This document shows positions 17,116-25,903 of a DNA stretch of 64,000 nt, one piece after another. Under the pieces are notes generated by a model that did no database searches, was not told where the DNA came from, and saw only the letters and a program-made list of their open reading frames with translations. Both the position numbers and the translations under genes were made by a program. Origin of the DNA: an uncultured Chthonomonas sp. (lineage in GTDB: Bacteria > Armatimonadota > Chthonomonadetes > Chthonomonadales > CAJBBX01); assembly GCA_903885605.1 (NCBI GenBank), contig CAISJD010000049.1, positions 96,456 to 160,455 on the forward strand, read 5' to 3'. Numbering within the stretch: the stretch's first letter is position 1; every line of letters begins with the position of its first letter.

Positions 17116-18450
17116 ATGGAGAGGTCAATGGTCCGACGGCACGCGGGAGCGCTTGTCCTGCTGCTCGGCGCGTGGGCGACGCAGTCGGCGTGCGCGCCAG
17201 GCTCGGGAGGGGCTCGGGCGGCGGCGCCCGCGCCGTCACAGGCCGCCGCCGGAACGTCCGGCATATGGCCGCAGTTCCGAGGCCCCAACCGCGACGGCGT
17301 CTCCCGCGAGACCGGCCTCCTGAAGCAGTGGCCGGCAGGCGGCCCGCCGCTGCTATGGAAGGCCCATGGGATCGGCACGGGCAACTCGGCGCCGTCGGTG
17401 GCCGGCGGGGCCCTGTACGGCACGAGCAACCGCGGCGGCGACGAGTGCGTCTGGGCGCTGCAGGAGGCGACCGGCAAGGAGGTCTGGAGCGTACGCATCG
17501 CCGCCGCCAATCGCTCGGTCGGACCGCAGGCGCAGGACGGACCCGGCTGCACACCGACCGTGGTGGGCGAACGCCTCTACGCCGTCGGCGAGAGCGGCGA
17601 CGTGGTCTGCCTGCAGGTGTCGGACGGCAAGCTGCTCTGGCAGAAGAACCTGGTTCAGGACTTCGGCGGCGCTGTTCCCCGCTGGGGCTACCAGGAGTCG
17701 CCGCTGGTGGACGGTGACAAGGTGGTGGTCACTCCCGGCGGGCGCACCGCGCCGCTGGTCGCGCTGGACCGGATGACCGGCGCAGTGGTCTGGAAGGCGA
17801 GCATTCCGCAGGGCGACGGCGCCGGCTACTCCTCAGCCATCGTCGCTGAGGTGGGTGGGAAGCGGCAGTACATCCAGCTGACGGCCGGCGGACTAGTTGG
17901 CGTGTCTGCCGCCGACGGCCGCCTCCTCTGGCGTTACAATGCTCCGGCCAACTCGTGGGGCATCAACTGCAGCGCCCCGATCTACCAGGACGGCACGGTA
18001 TTCGCCGCCTCAGCCTACAACACCGGCGGCGGGCTCGCGAAGTTAGCTGCTACAGCCGACGGCGGCGTCGGCGCCACCGAGGTCTACTTCACCCGTGACA
18101 TGCGCAACCAGCACGGGGGAATGGTCGTCGTGGACGGCTTCCTCTACGGCTTCAGCGATTCGGTCCTCACCTGCCTCGACTTCAAGACCGGGGCGGTGAA
18201 GTGGGCGGAACGCGGCGGCGCACAGGGCTCGGTCACCTATGCTGACGGCCACCTCTACGTCCGTTCAGAGCAGGGCCCGATGGCGCTGGTGCAGGCCTCT
18301 CCGGAGCGCTATGTGGAGAAGGGCCGGTTCGAGCAACCGGACCGCAGCAGGAAGACCACCTGGCCCTATCCGGTGATCGCGGGAGGCCGCCTCTACCTGC
18401 GCGACCACGACGTCCTGCTCTGCTACAGCGTCAAGGCCGCCGGGCGGTAG
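17116..18450 (+). CDS. Exported PQQ-type beta-propeller protein
   Basis: A 444-residue protein. I chose the ATG at 17116 because GGGAGG stands 8 bases upstream. An N-terminal hydrophobic segment ends at TQSAC, an imperfect lipobox, so it may be a lipoprotein. The body is an eight-bladed PQQ/pyrrolo-quinoline-type propeller. It opens with WPQFRGPNRDGVSRETGL and has repeated 'L-x-x-x-TGKEVW' or 'DGRLLW' strand ends (EATGKEVWS, DGKLLWQ, TGAVVWK, DGRLLWR, TGAVKWA). Such proteins in this phylum-level neighbourhood are scaffold or sensor proteins and usually lack the dehydrogenase active site, which I do not see here. No function can be assigned beyond the fold. Confidence 0.85.
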   Translation: MERSMVRRHAGALVLLLGAWATQSACAPGSGGARAAAPAPSQAAAGTSGIWPQFRGPNRDGVSRETGLLKQWPAGGPPLLWKAHGIGTGNSAPSVAGGALYGTSNRGGDECVWALQEATGKEVWSVRIAAANRSVGPQAQDGPGCTPTVVGERLYAVGESGDVVCLQVSDGKLLWQKNLVQDFGGAVPRWGYQESPLVDGDKVVVTPGGRTAPLVALDRMTGAVVWKASIPQGDGAGYSSAIVAEVGGKRQYIQLTAGGLVGVSAADGRLLWRYNAPANSWGINCSAPIYQDGTVFAASAYNTGGGLAKLAATADGGVGATEVYFTRDMRNQHGGMVVVDGFLYGFSDSVLTCLDFKTGAVKWAERGGAQGSVTYADGHLYVRSEQGPMALVQASPERYVEKGRFEQPDRSRKTTWPYPVIAGGRLYLRDHDVLLCYSVKAAGR

Positions 18451-18472
18451 GCATCACGTCGGGCCAGGACTG

Positions 18473-18509
18473 GGGAGCCGGCGGCATCCGCTTCGTTGTG
18501 CCGGCTCCC
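18473..18509. terminator. Hairpin between convergent genes
   Basis: GGGAGCCGGC at 18473-18482 and GCCGGCTCCC at 18500-18509 form a perfect 10-bp stem with a 17-base loop. It sits between the convergent stops at 18450 and 18522. There is no T-tract, so it is a candidate bidirectional terminator. Confidence 0.5.
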
Positions 18510-18521
18510 GGGTCCCAGCCC

Positions 18522-18812
18522 CTACTCGTGCCCGCCGTGCTTGCGGATCGTGTCCGCGAGCTCCTGGTTGGCTGCCTTCTCGGCGACCTTGAGGGGCGTC
18601 TCGTCGCGGTCGTTCTTCACGTTCGCCAGGTTGGGCTTAGCGGAGAGGAGGCGATCGACGATGGTGGCGTCGCCCTCCTGCACTGCTGCGAAGAACTCGG
18701 TCCGCTCCTGCTCGGTGGGCGGCGGCGGCGCGGAGCGCTTGCATCCGACCAGAGCGGGCATCGAGCCGAGGACAAGAACCGGAAGCAACCACGCCAACCG
18801 TCTGCTGACCAT
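18522..18812 (-). CDS. Small ankyrin-repeat lipoprotein
   Basis: A 96-residue protein from the ATG at 18812, preceded by GGAGG 6 bases upstream. A lipoprotein signal ends in LVGC. The mature part (FFAAVQEGDATIVDRLLSAKPNLANVKNDRDETPLKVA-like order) is one complete ankyrin repeat and the start of a second. It would be tethered to a membrane and bind a partner protein. A second, cytosolic ankyrin protein occurs at 54094..54495; the two are not obviously close paralogs. The partner is unknown. Confidence 0.75.
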   Translation of the reverse strand: MVSRRLAWLLPVLVLGSMPALVGCKRSAPPPPTEQERTEFFAAVQEGDATIVDRLLSAKPNLANVKNDRDETPLKVAEKAANQELADTIRKHGGHE

Positions 18813-18960
18813 CCGAGCCTCCTTGCGGTCGCCGCACACCTGCGTATGGGGGGGGCAACCCGCACATAGTAGCATCGAACCGCCATACCGCGCGGATTCG
18901 CACCTCGGCTCGCGTGACCGATGCCTGCCCCCCGCCGCCCTGTCTAGCCGGGCCTGAGGC

Positions 18961-20052
18961 CTACCTGGGAACCCACTCGTAGACCCAGGTAACCATGCCG
19001 GCTCCGCCGTAGCCGCTGATGCCGACGTCCAGGCTGAACTCCTTGCCTGGGCCGGGCATCTTCAGCGTGATCTCGCGCTTGTCCGACAGGGCGTCGCCGC
19101 CGCTCACGCGCCCAAGCCATAGCTGCGCGCAACTGGCCGCGGACCGGTTCCCGCGGCGCGGTTCGGCCTCCGTCACCACCACGCCGCCGGTGTACCCAAG
19201 CACAGGATAGGCTGCATTGAGGCCACCACCATCCTTCCCGTAAGACCATGTGCCGCTCAGCGTGAACCTCGTCTCCTCGCCGGCCTCGTAACTGACCTTG
19301 CCGAGGCCGTTGTAGTCCACCTGGATCGTGAAGCTGTGCGTGACCTCCTTGGTGCTCCCATGGAGCGCGGCATAGTCGACCGTGATCGACGAGTCGCTTG
19401 CGCTCAGGTCGGCGCGCATGTTGGACTGGTTGAGTGTGGCGCACTCCTCCTTGGCCTTAACCTTGGGGTAGCCCTCCTTGAGGCGCCAGTATCCCGACGC
19501 CTTGGCGCCGCCGCCGGTGGTTGCGCCGGGCGGCGTGGTCGGCTTCGGGCCGCCTCCGCGGGCCGATTCGAGTTTCTGGGCGACGAACCGCCTCTCGGCC
19601 CGCAGGTTCTCAATCTCCCTCTTGAGCAGCAGGGCAAGGACCTTCGACATCCGGGCTACATACTGCCCGTAACGTGCGGCGTGGCTCGGCGCGATATCGC
19701 CGGTGATGACGCGGCGGGCGATGTCGTTGGCGACCACATCGCGCGGGACGGCTACGATCATGCCGCGGAACCTGTCGCCCTTGAACATGCCGCGAATCAT
19801 CTCGATGATGGACCCGGCGCCGACCAGGGCCGCGTCTGCGTCTCCGTAGGCCGCGATCACCAGCATGGTATCGGGAGATGCCGACTTGTCGAGCGTGGCC
19901 TGCTGGTCCTTGATCGTCCGGTCCAGCACGTTGAGCTGTTGCTGCAGCGTGGCGGCGTCGTCAGCGGCATGTGCTTGGAGGGCAGGGCAGAACAGGAGGG
20001 AACAGAAGCAGAGGGCCGCGGCGAGCGAGGAGGTGAGACGATGGTGGATCAT
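18961..20052 (-). CDS. Secreted protein of unknown function
   Basis: A 363-residue protein from the ATG at 20052. A signal peptide ends near ALQAHA (about residue 29). Residues 30-55 form a short coiled coil (LQQQLNVLDRTIKDQQ). Residues 60-160 are helical, with GAGSIIEMIRGMFKG and LALLLKREIENLRAERR. A Gly/Pro/Thr linker near residue 175 separates a beta-rich C-terminal half with many Tyr, Trp and Gly residues (GTWSYGKDGGG, ISGYGGAGMVTWVYEW). I recognise no family. The two-part layout suggests a periplasmic helical region carrying a beta-sandwich recognition domain, but this is inference. Confidence 0.7.
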   Translation of the reverse strand: MIHHRLTSSLAAALCFCSLLFCPALQAHAADDAATLQQQLNVLDRTIKDQQATLDKSASPDTMLVIAAYGDADAALVGAGSIIEMIRGMFKGDRFRGMIVAVPRDVVANDIARRVITGDIAPSHAARYGQYVARMSKVLALLLKREIENLRAERRFVAQKLESARGGGPKPTTPPGATTGGGAKASGYWRLKEGYPKVKAKEECATLNQSNMRADLSASDSSITVDYAALHGSTKEVTHSFTIQVDYNGLGKVSYEAGEETRFTLSGTWSYGKDGGGLNAAYPVLGYTGGVVVTEAEPRRGNRSAASCAQLWLGRVSGGDALSDKREITLKMPGPGKEFSLDVGISGYGGAGMVTWVYEWVPR

Positions 20053-20216
20053 CGGTTTACCTTTCCCGGGTGCGAACCCGCGACGAGACTTCCGTCTTCG
20101 TCGGTCTCGGCGCAATTCGACGCGGGCGCGGTTTTCCCTGCGCCGCCCGACGCGCCGTCTGTGCCAACATGGAGGTGGCCACCTGCCGTGTCGAGGCGGC
20201 CGCCAGGAGATGCGGT

Positions 20217-21500
20217 ATGCCACGTGAGGAGCCGAGCCGACGTCGAGCGTTCAGCCAGGGAGGCGTGCGCCGCGTCCTTGTGTCGGCGCTGGTCCTGCTG
20301 GCCGTCCTCGCGTCGGCACAGGCCTTGCCGAAGCCCGCGCCGCCGCGGGACCCGACCTACCTGACGATCCTCGGGCAGCCCGAGGAGTTCGCGAAGGAGT
20401 TCCCGGCCGCGCCTCCCGCGAGCAGCAGGCAGATCGGCTTCGGCATCGTGCTCTACACGCTGAACACCGCACCGGCCGAGCTGCGGCGGCAGACGGAGCA
20501 GGCGCTGGACCAGGCCGAGCGGACGGGCTATCCCGTTCTGATCCATCTCGATGACTGGAACTTCCCGGCGGCGTCGCAGGACCCGGCCGTGGCGGAGTGG
20601 TCTGCGTTCCCGCGGCCGGGGGAGAAGCGCGGCCCGGTGATTCGTCGGCGCTGGATCAACTGGGGCTCATGGGTCGTTGCCGGAGCGCCGCCCAACACCG
20701 AGAGCCCCGCCTTTCGCGCCGACATGCGCTTGCGCGTCCGATCGGTTGCCGACCCGGTCGCCGGACGCCTCAAGCGATGGCGGGCCGAGGGCAAGGCGCA
20801 CCTCCTGGCAGGTCTCGTCGTGGGATGGGAGTCGGGCTACTACACCATGGACGACTTCCGCCCGGGCGAGCGTCCGCGGGCAGGGGCCGAAGTCCTCGGC
20901 GACGACGAGATCGTCCGCGCGGGCTACGCCGCCCTGACGGCTCGGGGTCAGAGCGCGGCCACCGTCCGGAAGCTGGCGGCAAGGACAAGGCGCTCGGAGC
21001 TGGAGGTGATCCACGACCTGATGGTCGGCGTCGTGCATGACTACACGGCGTTCCTGTGCGGAGTCTGCCGGGCGGCAGGCGTGCCGCGTGAGCGGATCTA
21101 CACCCACTACACGGGCGTCGGCGCCCTTGCCCCGGACGCCGTGCCGGGTCCGCTCCGGGCCGATGGCCGCAACATGCCGCTCCGCGCCGCCGTCAACGGG
21201 GCGTCGCGGCCGGGCATCACAGCCACGCTACCGTGGACCGACGTCCCGCGCGCCGCCGCCGCGTTTCGGGCGGAGCGACGCCGGGAGTGGGGAGCCGTGG
21301 AGATCGAGTTCACCGACGTCACTCGCGGCGAGGAGCCCGCGCTCAAGTTCCTCGAGGCGTTGAGCGGGAGCGGCGCGCGGGTCATGTGCATCTACGGCTG
21401 GTGGGAGGCTCCCGAACACACCTTCGGCGTCCGCGGGAGCGGGGCCGTGCCGGCGATGAAGCGGTGGCTGGCCGGCGGGGAGCGAATGCCCTCGGGCTGA
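20217..21500 (+). CDS. Secreted or membrane-anchored protein, possibly TIM-barrel type
   Basis: A 427-residue protein. The ATG at 20217 has AGGAGA about 6 bases upstream and opens a long signal or anchor segment (VLVSALVLLAVLASA). The body has strands and acidic pairs typical of glycoside-hydrolase barrels: IGFGIVLYTLN, VLIHLDDWNFP, LLAGLVVGWESGYYTMDDF, IYTHYTG, and EIEFTD near the end. I cannot place it in a named GH family. The putative catalytic acids would be D in HLDDW and E in GWESG or EIEF. It stands alone between divergent and convergent neighbours. Confidence 0.7.
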   Translation: MPREEPSRRRAFSQGGVRRVLVSALVLLAVLASAQALPKPAPPRDPTYLTILGQPEEFAKEFPAAPPASSRQIGFGIVLYTLNTAPAELRRQTEQALDQAERTGYPVLIHLDDWNFPAASQDPAVAEWSAFPRPGEKRGPVIRRRWINWGSWVVAGAPPNTESPAFRADMRLRVRSVADPVAGRLKRWRAEGKAHLLAGLVVGWESGYYTMDDFRPGERPRAGAEVLGDDEIVRAGYAALTARGQSAATVRKLAARTRRSELEVIHDLMVGVVHDYTAFLCGVCRAAGVPRERIYTHYTGVGALAPDAVPGPLRADGRNMPLRAAVNGASRPGITATLPWTDVPRAAAAFRAERRREWGAVEIEFTDVTRGEEPALKFLEALSGSGARVMCIYGWWEAPEHTFGVRGSGAVPAMKRWLAGGERMPSG

Positions 21501-21556
21501 TCAGGGCTTGGTCCCGACGTGTTGACGCCTCTCCGGCGCTGTGTCATCATCGCCGA

Positions 21557-21838
21557 ATGGGATCGCTCGTCAAGGCGCACCGCCGCCGTGCGGCACGGCC
21601 GGAGCGGCGCGACGTGCTCGGGGTCACCGTCGGCCACGACCACACCAACACCTATGAGGGCCGGCTCTTCGGGATCGCCCTCGGCTACGGCGGCAGCATC
21701 GGCTGGGCGGCGTATGGGCTCAAGAGCGACAACGAGACAGAGAGGAGCCGCCTGCGCGGCTCACGCATCTTCGTGATCGACGAGGGCGCACCCACGCGCT
21801 ACGAATCGCGTTACCTCACAGTGAACAGCCTGCCCTGA
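21557..21838 (+). pseudogene. C-terminal fragment of a calcineurin-like metallophosphatase
   Basis: Ninety-three codons from an ATG at 21557 with no ribosome-binding site. The sequence DVLGVTVGHDHTNTYEGRL contains the terminal metal-binding motif GHxH (H27, H29). It then has FGIALGYGGSIGWAAYG and RGSRIFVIDEGAP, as in the last 100 residues of purple-acid-type or Icc-like phosphoesterases. The D-x-H, GD-x-x-D and GNH(D/E) motifs of the first 200 residues are absent from the window. The upstream 56 bases and the preceding gene show no trace of them. It is a truncated gene, presumably left by a deletion. Confidence 0.7.
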
Positions 21839-21862
21839 CGGTGGCAACTACACGGGCTCGCC

Positions 21863-22966
21863 CTACGTGTTCCGCACGAACCAGTCGAGCAGGGCCTCCG
21901 CCTCGGCCTGTGAGGCGGCCCAGGTGTGGTACTGGGCCCTGTCGGGCCGGAGCTCCTTGTGGATCAGCTTGACCTCTTCCTGCGGACCCCATATCTGCAC
22001 GGCCTTGCCGCCGGCTTGCACACGCTTGAAGAGGTCGATGTAGGCCGAGTGCCCGCCGCGACCGTCGCCCGGGACGTAAGAGAGCGTGTGGAGCCCCTTG
22101 CTCGCGACCAGGTCGTCGGTATGCACCAGCGCCCCCGGGCCGTCCCAGTGGTAGACCACGTTCCCGACGATGGCGGCCTCCTCCTCCAGCGCCGGCAGCA
22201 CCCAGCGCCGGAACATGGGCGGGCTCATCATGCAGCAGAAGTCGCACTGCAGCGTGGTGTAGGGGGCGTAGCCGACCTCGGAGAGCCGCCCGGCGCGCCA
22301 GATTGCGTCCCACAGAGCAGGGAAGACCGCACGGGCCTGCAGCATGGCGCGGTCGATGGCCTCCGGCTCGTCGATCAGGTCCATGCAGAGCCGCTGCGGC
22401 CCGCGCAGGCCCGAGACGAGGTCCATGTTGGTGTGCAGGTCCAGCATCCCCATGGCCGCCTTGCCTTCGGCCGCATCGGCGGCTGCGGCATAGAGCGCCA
22501 GCATCCGGCGGTAGAACGGGTTGGCCGGGTCCAGGGCGATGGGCGGCGCGGAGGTCCACTCCTCGATGCAGGGGATCGACCAGTTGGTGTCGCCGGAGTC
22601 GCCGCTCCACCCAAGCTCCGCCCCGCAGAAGACGGCGGCCTCGTCGGGGCCGAAGCTGAGCCAGACCGACGGGATCGCCTCGCCGCCGTAGTAGCCGCCC
22701 TCCACGGCCCGCATCTGCCGGCGCCCAATCTCGGCGAGGTCGAGATGGACGCGGTCGTGGTAGTTCGTGCCCACCGGCCCGTCCGGCGGCCGCGCACCAT
22801 GCCGCGGCGCCGTCACGCAGACGATGGGGCGGTCGATGATCTCGCCGGCGAAGTAGGCATCCCAGCGCCGTGCCGCGTCCGCCAGGTCCGGCTTCAGCGC
22901 CAAAGGGGTGACCGGCGTCTTCGTGACCGGCGGAAAGGTCGCGGCGGCGCGTGGGTCCTGCGTCAT
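21863..22966 (-). CDS. Uroporphyrinogen decarboxylase-like protein (HxDG type)
   Basis: A 367-residue protein from the ATG at 22966, with AAGGAG about 11 bases upstream. It has the UroD/MtaA barrel features of a divergent clade: RWDAYFAGEIIDRP at the N-terminus, LDLHTNMDLVSGLRGPQRL, CDFCCMMSPPMFRRWVLPAL, and VYHWDGPGALVH. The histidine-acid element is H273-W-D275-G276. Corrinoid methyltransferases of the family (MtaA, CmuA) have H-x-C here for zinc. True heme-pathway UroD arginine motifs are not seen, so a heme role is unlikely. The substrate is unknown. It is one of five UroD-like genes in the window. Confidence 0.8.
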   Translation of the reverse strand: MTQDPRAAATFPPVTKTPVTPLALKPDLADAARRWDAYFAGEIIDRPIVCVTAPRHGARPPDGPVGTNYHDRVHLDLAEIGRRQMRAVEGGYYGGEAIPSVWLSFGPDEAAVFCGAELGWSGDSGDTNWSIPCIEEWTSAPPIALDPANPFYRRMLALYAAAADAAEGKAAMGMLDLHTNMDLVSGLRGPQRLCMDLIDEPEAIDRAMLQARAVFPALWDAIWRAGRLSEVGYAPYTTLQCDFCCMMSPPMFRRWVLPALEEEAAIVGNVVYHWDGPGALVHTDDLVASKGLHTLSYVPGDGRGGHSAYIDLFKRVQAGGKAVQIWGPQEEVKLIHKELRPDRAQYHTWAASQAEAEALLDWFVRNT

Positions 22967-23287
22967 GGCGATTTTGCTCCTTGGTTGCAGTGGGCTACGT
23001 TCGACGCCGCAGGCGCCGGTGGGCCGACTGCCGGTCGCGGCGCACTGAGCCAACCGACAACGGCCCACGCCGGCAGTCTGGTCGGCATCGCGGCGGGGTC
23101 CCGCTTCTCAACGAGCAGGCCGCCCTTGCAGGCAGGCAGCACTCGGGCCTCATGAATGCCGCCGATGGGCTCATCTCGCTCGCCGGCGTGGAGCGGAGGC
23201 AGCGGTGGTGGGACGGCGAGGCCCCGCGACGGCAGAGCCCGGCTTCAGCACAGGGCACTCATGCACCCGGGTGCGCCTTGCATGACG
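22967..23287. other. Intergenic region without recognisable gene
   Basis: About 320 bases between the UroD-like start and the nitrilase-like stop, both on the minus strand. It should contain the promoter of the UroD-like gene. I find no clear hexamers, hairpin or protein resemblance. Confidence 0.5.
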
Positions 23288-24142
23288 CTACTCCGGCTTC
23301 AGGTCCTTCCGTGTGATGGCCTCTTCGACCATGGCCTGCCAGTGCTTGGACAGGAAGGGAGGGTTCCGCATGCTGTCAGTGATATACGATCGGTCAGCCC
23401 GAGAAAGGTCCAGAACCGCGGTGATCATCTCCTCCTGGTAGAACCCGGCCTCGGCCAGGGGTATCCCGTTCGGCTCTCGGATAAAGGACGATCCACTGGA
23501 CGTCTGCTTGCCGTCAGGAGACTCCCCGACCGTATTGGCCACGCAGTGGAATATCTTGGAGTTCGGGCCAACCGGCTGCTGCGCTCTTCCCGATGTGCGC
23601 TTCCAGCAGACGGCCTCAATCTCGTCAGAGCTGCATGACGGGTGGAACAGCACCTTGGCTCCGGCCATTGCCGGAATGCGATAGAGCTCAGGATGCCGCC
23701 CATCACGGCAGATCACGAGCGTACAAGGGACGCCGTCTATCTCGAAAAGCGAGAGCTTGTCGCCGCCCCGGCAGTATCGGAGTTCGTCGCGGCCGGCCAT
23801 GTGCACTTTGGCGTATTGGTGGACGATATCGCCGTCCCGGTTGATGATGTGGGCAATGTTCAGGAAGCGATCTTTGGTTCGCTCAATGGCGCCCACGATG
23901 ACCCAGATGCCGGCATCGCGTGCGGCGGCGCAGGTCTGGCGTAGTGATTCGGCGACCTTCGCCTGGTCCAGCTCCACCACGTAGGGGAAGTAGTAGCTGG
24001 TCAGGTTTGCTTCCGGGAAGAGCGCTACCTGGCTTCCGGCCTCTGCCGCCGACCGGATATAGTGGAGCGTCCGCTGCAGGTTGAACTCCATACTCCTTGC
24101 CCAGTGCATCTGGACACATGAGACTTGCAGCGTACCGGCCAT
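23288..24142 (-). CDS. Carbon-nitrogen hydrolase (nitrilase superfamily)
   Basis: A 284-residue cytosolic amidase-fold enzyme. The Glu-Lys-Cys triad is intact: E44 in LFPEANLT, K112 in YAKVHM and C145 in VICRDGRHPE. The family hydrolyses or condenses non-peptide C-N bonds; the R-D-G-R-H-P-E variant after the cysteine is typical of aliphatic amidase or carbamoylase-like branches. The substrate is undetermined. The gene is divergent from PEP carboxylase, with a 285-base gap that has no obvious regulatory motif. Confidence 0.9.
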   Translation of the reverse strand: MAGTLQVSCVQMHWARSMEFNLQRTLHYIRSAAEAGSQVALFPEANLTSYYFPYVVELDQAKVAESLRQTCAAARDAGIWVIVGAIERTKDRFLNIAHIINRDGDIVHQYAKVHMAGRDELRYCRGGDKLSLFEIDGVPCTLVICRDGRHPELYRIPAMAGAKVLFHPSCSSDEIEAVCWKRTSGRAQQPVGPNSKIFHCVANTVGESPDGKQTSSGSSFIREPNGIPLAEAGFYQEEMITAVLDLSRADRSYITDSMRNPPFLSKHWQAMVEEAITRKDLKPE

Positions 24143-24427
24143 AGCGTATGCCCCTCCTCAAGCTCCTCTGGCTGATCGTGCCTCTCCCCGCGCGTTGGGA
24201 TTGAGTGTAACATCTACCCGATCATCCGGTCAATGACACGAGGCCGAGCCGGCTCGCGCGGGCATTGCCACCGGAAGCCGGGTACGCTTTGCACCCGTGT
24301 GCGCATCGCGCGTGCGGATGGTATTCGGCAGGAGCATGACCGGCAGCGTGCTACGGCTGCTGGGAGCGGGTGTGGCGGGCAAGTCGGCGTTGATGGCCCA
24401 TCTCCATGGGGTCATGAAGGGAGCGAG

Positions 24428-25888
24428 ATGGCAAGCATTCCCCGGTGCATGAGCACGCAGCACCCCGACAACGCAAGCGTGCCATTCTTCGCCTCCTCCT
24501 CGGTCCTTGCCGGCGAGGACGAGATTCGCGAGGCCTTCTACGCCTTCTCGCACCTCGGCTGTGACGAGCAGATGTGGGATGTGGAGGGCAAGGAGATCGA
24601 CACCTACGTCGTCAAGAAGCTGCTCTCCAGCTACCCGGAGTACTTCCATGAGAACGTGCTCGGCGACGATGTGCGGATCACGCTGCGTGTGCCGAACCCC
24701 GCGGTGGAGAGGGCCGAGGCGAAGATCCTCCTGGAGACGCTGGAGAGCATTCCGCGCTCCTATGACGCGGCGCGGCTCTTCTACGAGCGCGATGTCCCGC
24801 CGATCTTCGAGGTGATCCTCCCCATGACCACCTCGGCCCAGGATATCAACCGCATCTACCATTACTATATTGACCACATTGTCGGCCGACAGAACATCCG
24901 GTTCCGGGGTGATGACATCACTATCGCCGAGTGGATAGGCGAGTTTGCGCCCTCCCGCATCCACGTGATCCCGCTGTTTGAGGATGTGCCTACCATGCTC
25001 CGGTCCGCCGAGATCGTGGAGGAGTACCTGGCGGGCAAAGGGATCGAGGATCAGCGCGTCTTCCTGGCGCGCTCCGACACCTCCATGGACTCCGGGTTCG
25101 TTGCCGCAGCATTGGCGAACAAGGTGGCCCTGGCGCGGCTTGACGACCTGGCGGCACGGTCGGGCGTCAGGATCCATCCCATCCTGGGCATGGGATCGGC
25201 GCCCTTCCGAGGCGGGCTGTCACCCCGCACCGCCGAGCGCGTCGGCCGCGAATACCCGAGCGTGGTTACGTTCACCCTGCAGTCGGCCTTCAAGTACGAC
25301 TATCCGATCACCGAGGTCCGCGCCGCCTGCGAGCACCTGCGTTCGCGACCCATCCTGCCGGCCGCCCCCATCGACGTCGAGCGAGCCATGGCGATCATCG
25401 AACGGACCAGCGCGGCCTACCGCGAACACGTCGTGGAGCTGGAGCCGCACATCAACCGGATGGCCAAGTACGTGCCGGCTCGGCGCGCACGCAAGCTGCA
25501 CGTGGGCCTCTTCGGCTATGCCCGAGGGCGAGGCGGGGTCACGCTGCCCCGCGCCATCTCGTTCACCGGCGCCCTCTACTCCCTCGGCTTACCGCCCGAG
25601 CTCCTCGCGTTCGAGGCGCTCACGGCAGATGACATTCAGTTCCTCCACGAGGTCTACCCATCGTTCCAGTCCAAGGTGATGGAGGCGATGGCCTGCACCG
25701 ACTTCGAGGGGCCCCTGATGACCGACGCCCTGCGTCGGGCGCTCGACCGGACCGGGTGGCATCAGCCCCAGAACGCCGAGCATCTGGCCATCGTCCGCCG
25801 CATCCGGTCGGACCATGAACGCGGCGATACCACGCACACCGGGGAGCTGGTCCTCCGTGCAGCGCTCCTGAGGAGGTTCCTGGGGTAG
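24428..25888 (+). CDS. ppcA: Phosphoenolpyruvate carboxylase, archaeal type
   Basis: A 486-residue enzyme, about half the length of the usual bacterial PEPC (~900 residues), which identifies the archaeal-type PpcA family. AAGGGAG precedes the ATG at 24428. The N-terminal signature MSTQHPDN is at residues 8-15. Other marks are GCDEQMWDVEGKEID, LPMTTSAQDI, HVIPLFEDVPTM, LARSDTSMDSG, GMGSAPFRGGL and TLQSAFKYDYP. It carboxylates PEP to oxaloacetate to refill the TCA cycle. In bacteria this type is scattered and probably acquired by transfer. Base composition matches the neighbours, so any transfer is old. Confidence 0.95.
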   Translation: MASIPRCMSTQHPDNASVPFFASSSVLAGEDEIREAFYAFSHLGCDEQMWDVEGKEIDTYVVKKLLSSYPEYFHENVLGDDVRITLRVPNPAVERAEAKILLETLESIPRSYDAARLFYERDVPPIFEVILPMTTSAQDINRIYHYYIDHIVGRQNIRFRGDDITIAEWIGEFAPSRIHVIPLFEDVPTMLRSAEIVEEYLAGKGIEDQRVFLARSDTSMDSGFVAAALANKVALARLDDLAARSGVRIHPILGMGSAPFRGGLSPRTAERVGREYPSVVTFTLQSAFKYDYPITEVRAACEHLRSRPILPAAPIDVERAMAIIERTSAAYREHVVELEPHINRMAKYVPARRARKLHVGLFGYARGRGGVTLPRAISFTGALYSLGLPPELLAFEALTADDIQFLHEVYPSFQSKVMEAMACTDFEGPLMTDALRRALDRTGWHQPQNAEHLAIVRRIRSDHERGDTTHTGELVLRAALLRRFLG

Positions 25889-25903
25889 TCGAGGGGCTCG
25901 GTG

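Noticed and set aside
21863..22966. A heme-biosynthesis role (HemE) for the UroD-like genes.
   Set aside because: The conserved N-terminal arginine and aspartate motifs of HemE are absent, and there are five divergent copies next to glycan genes.
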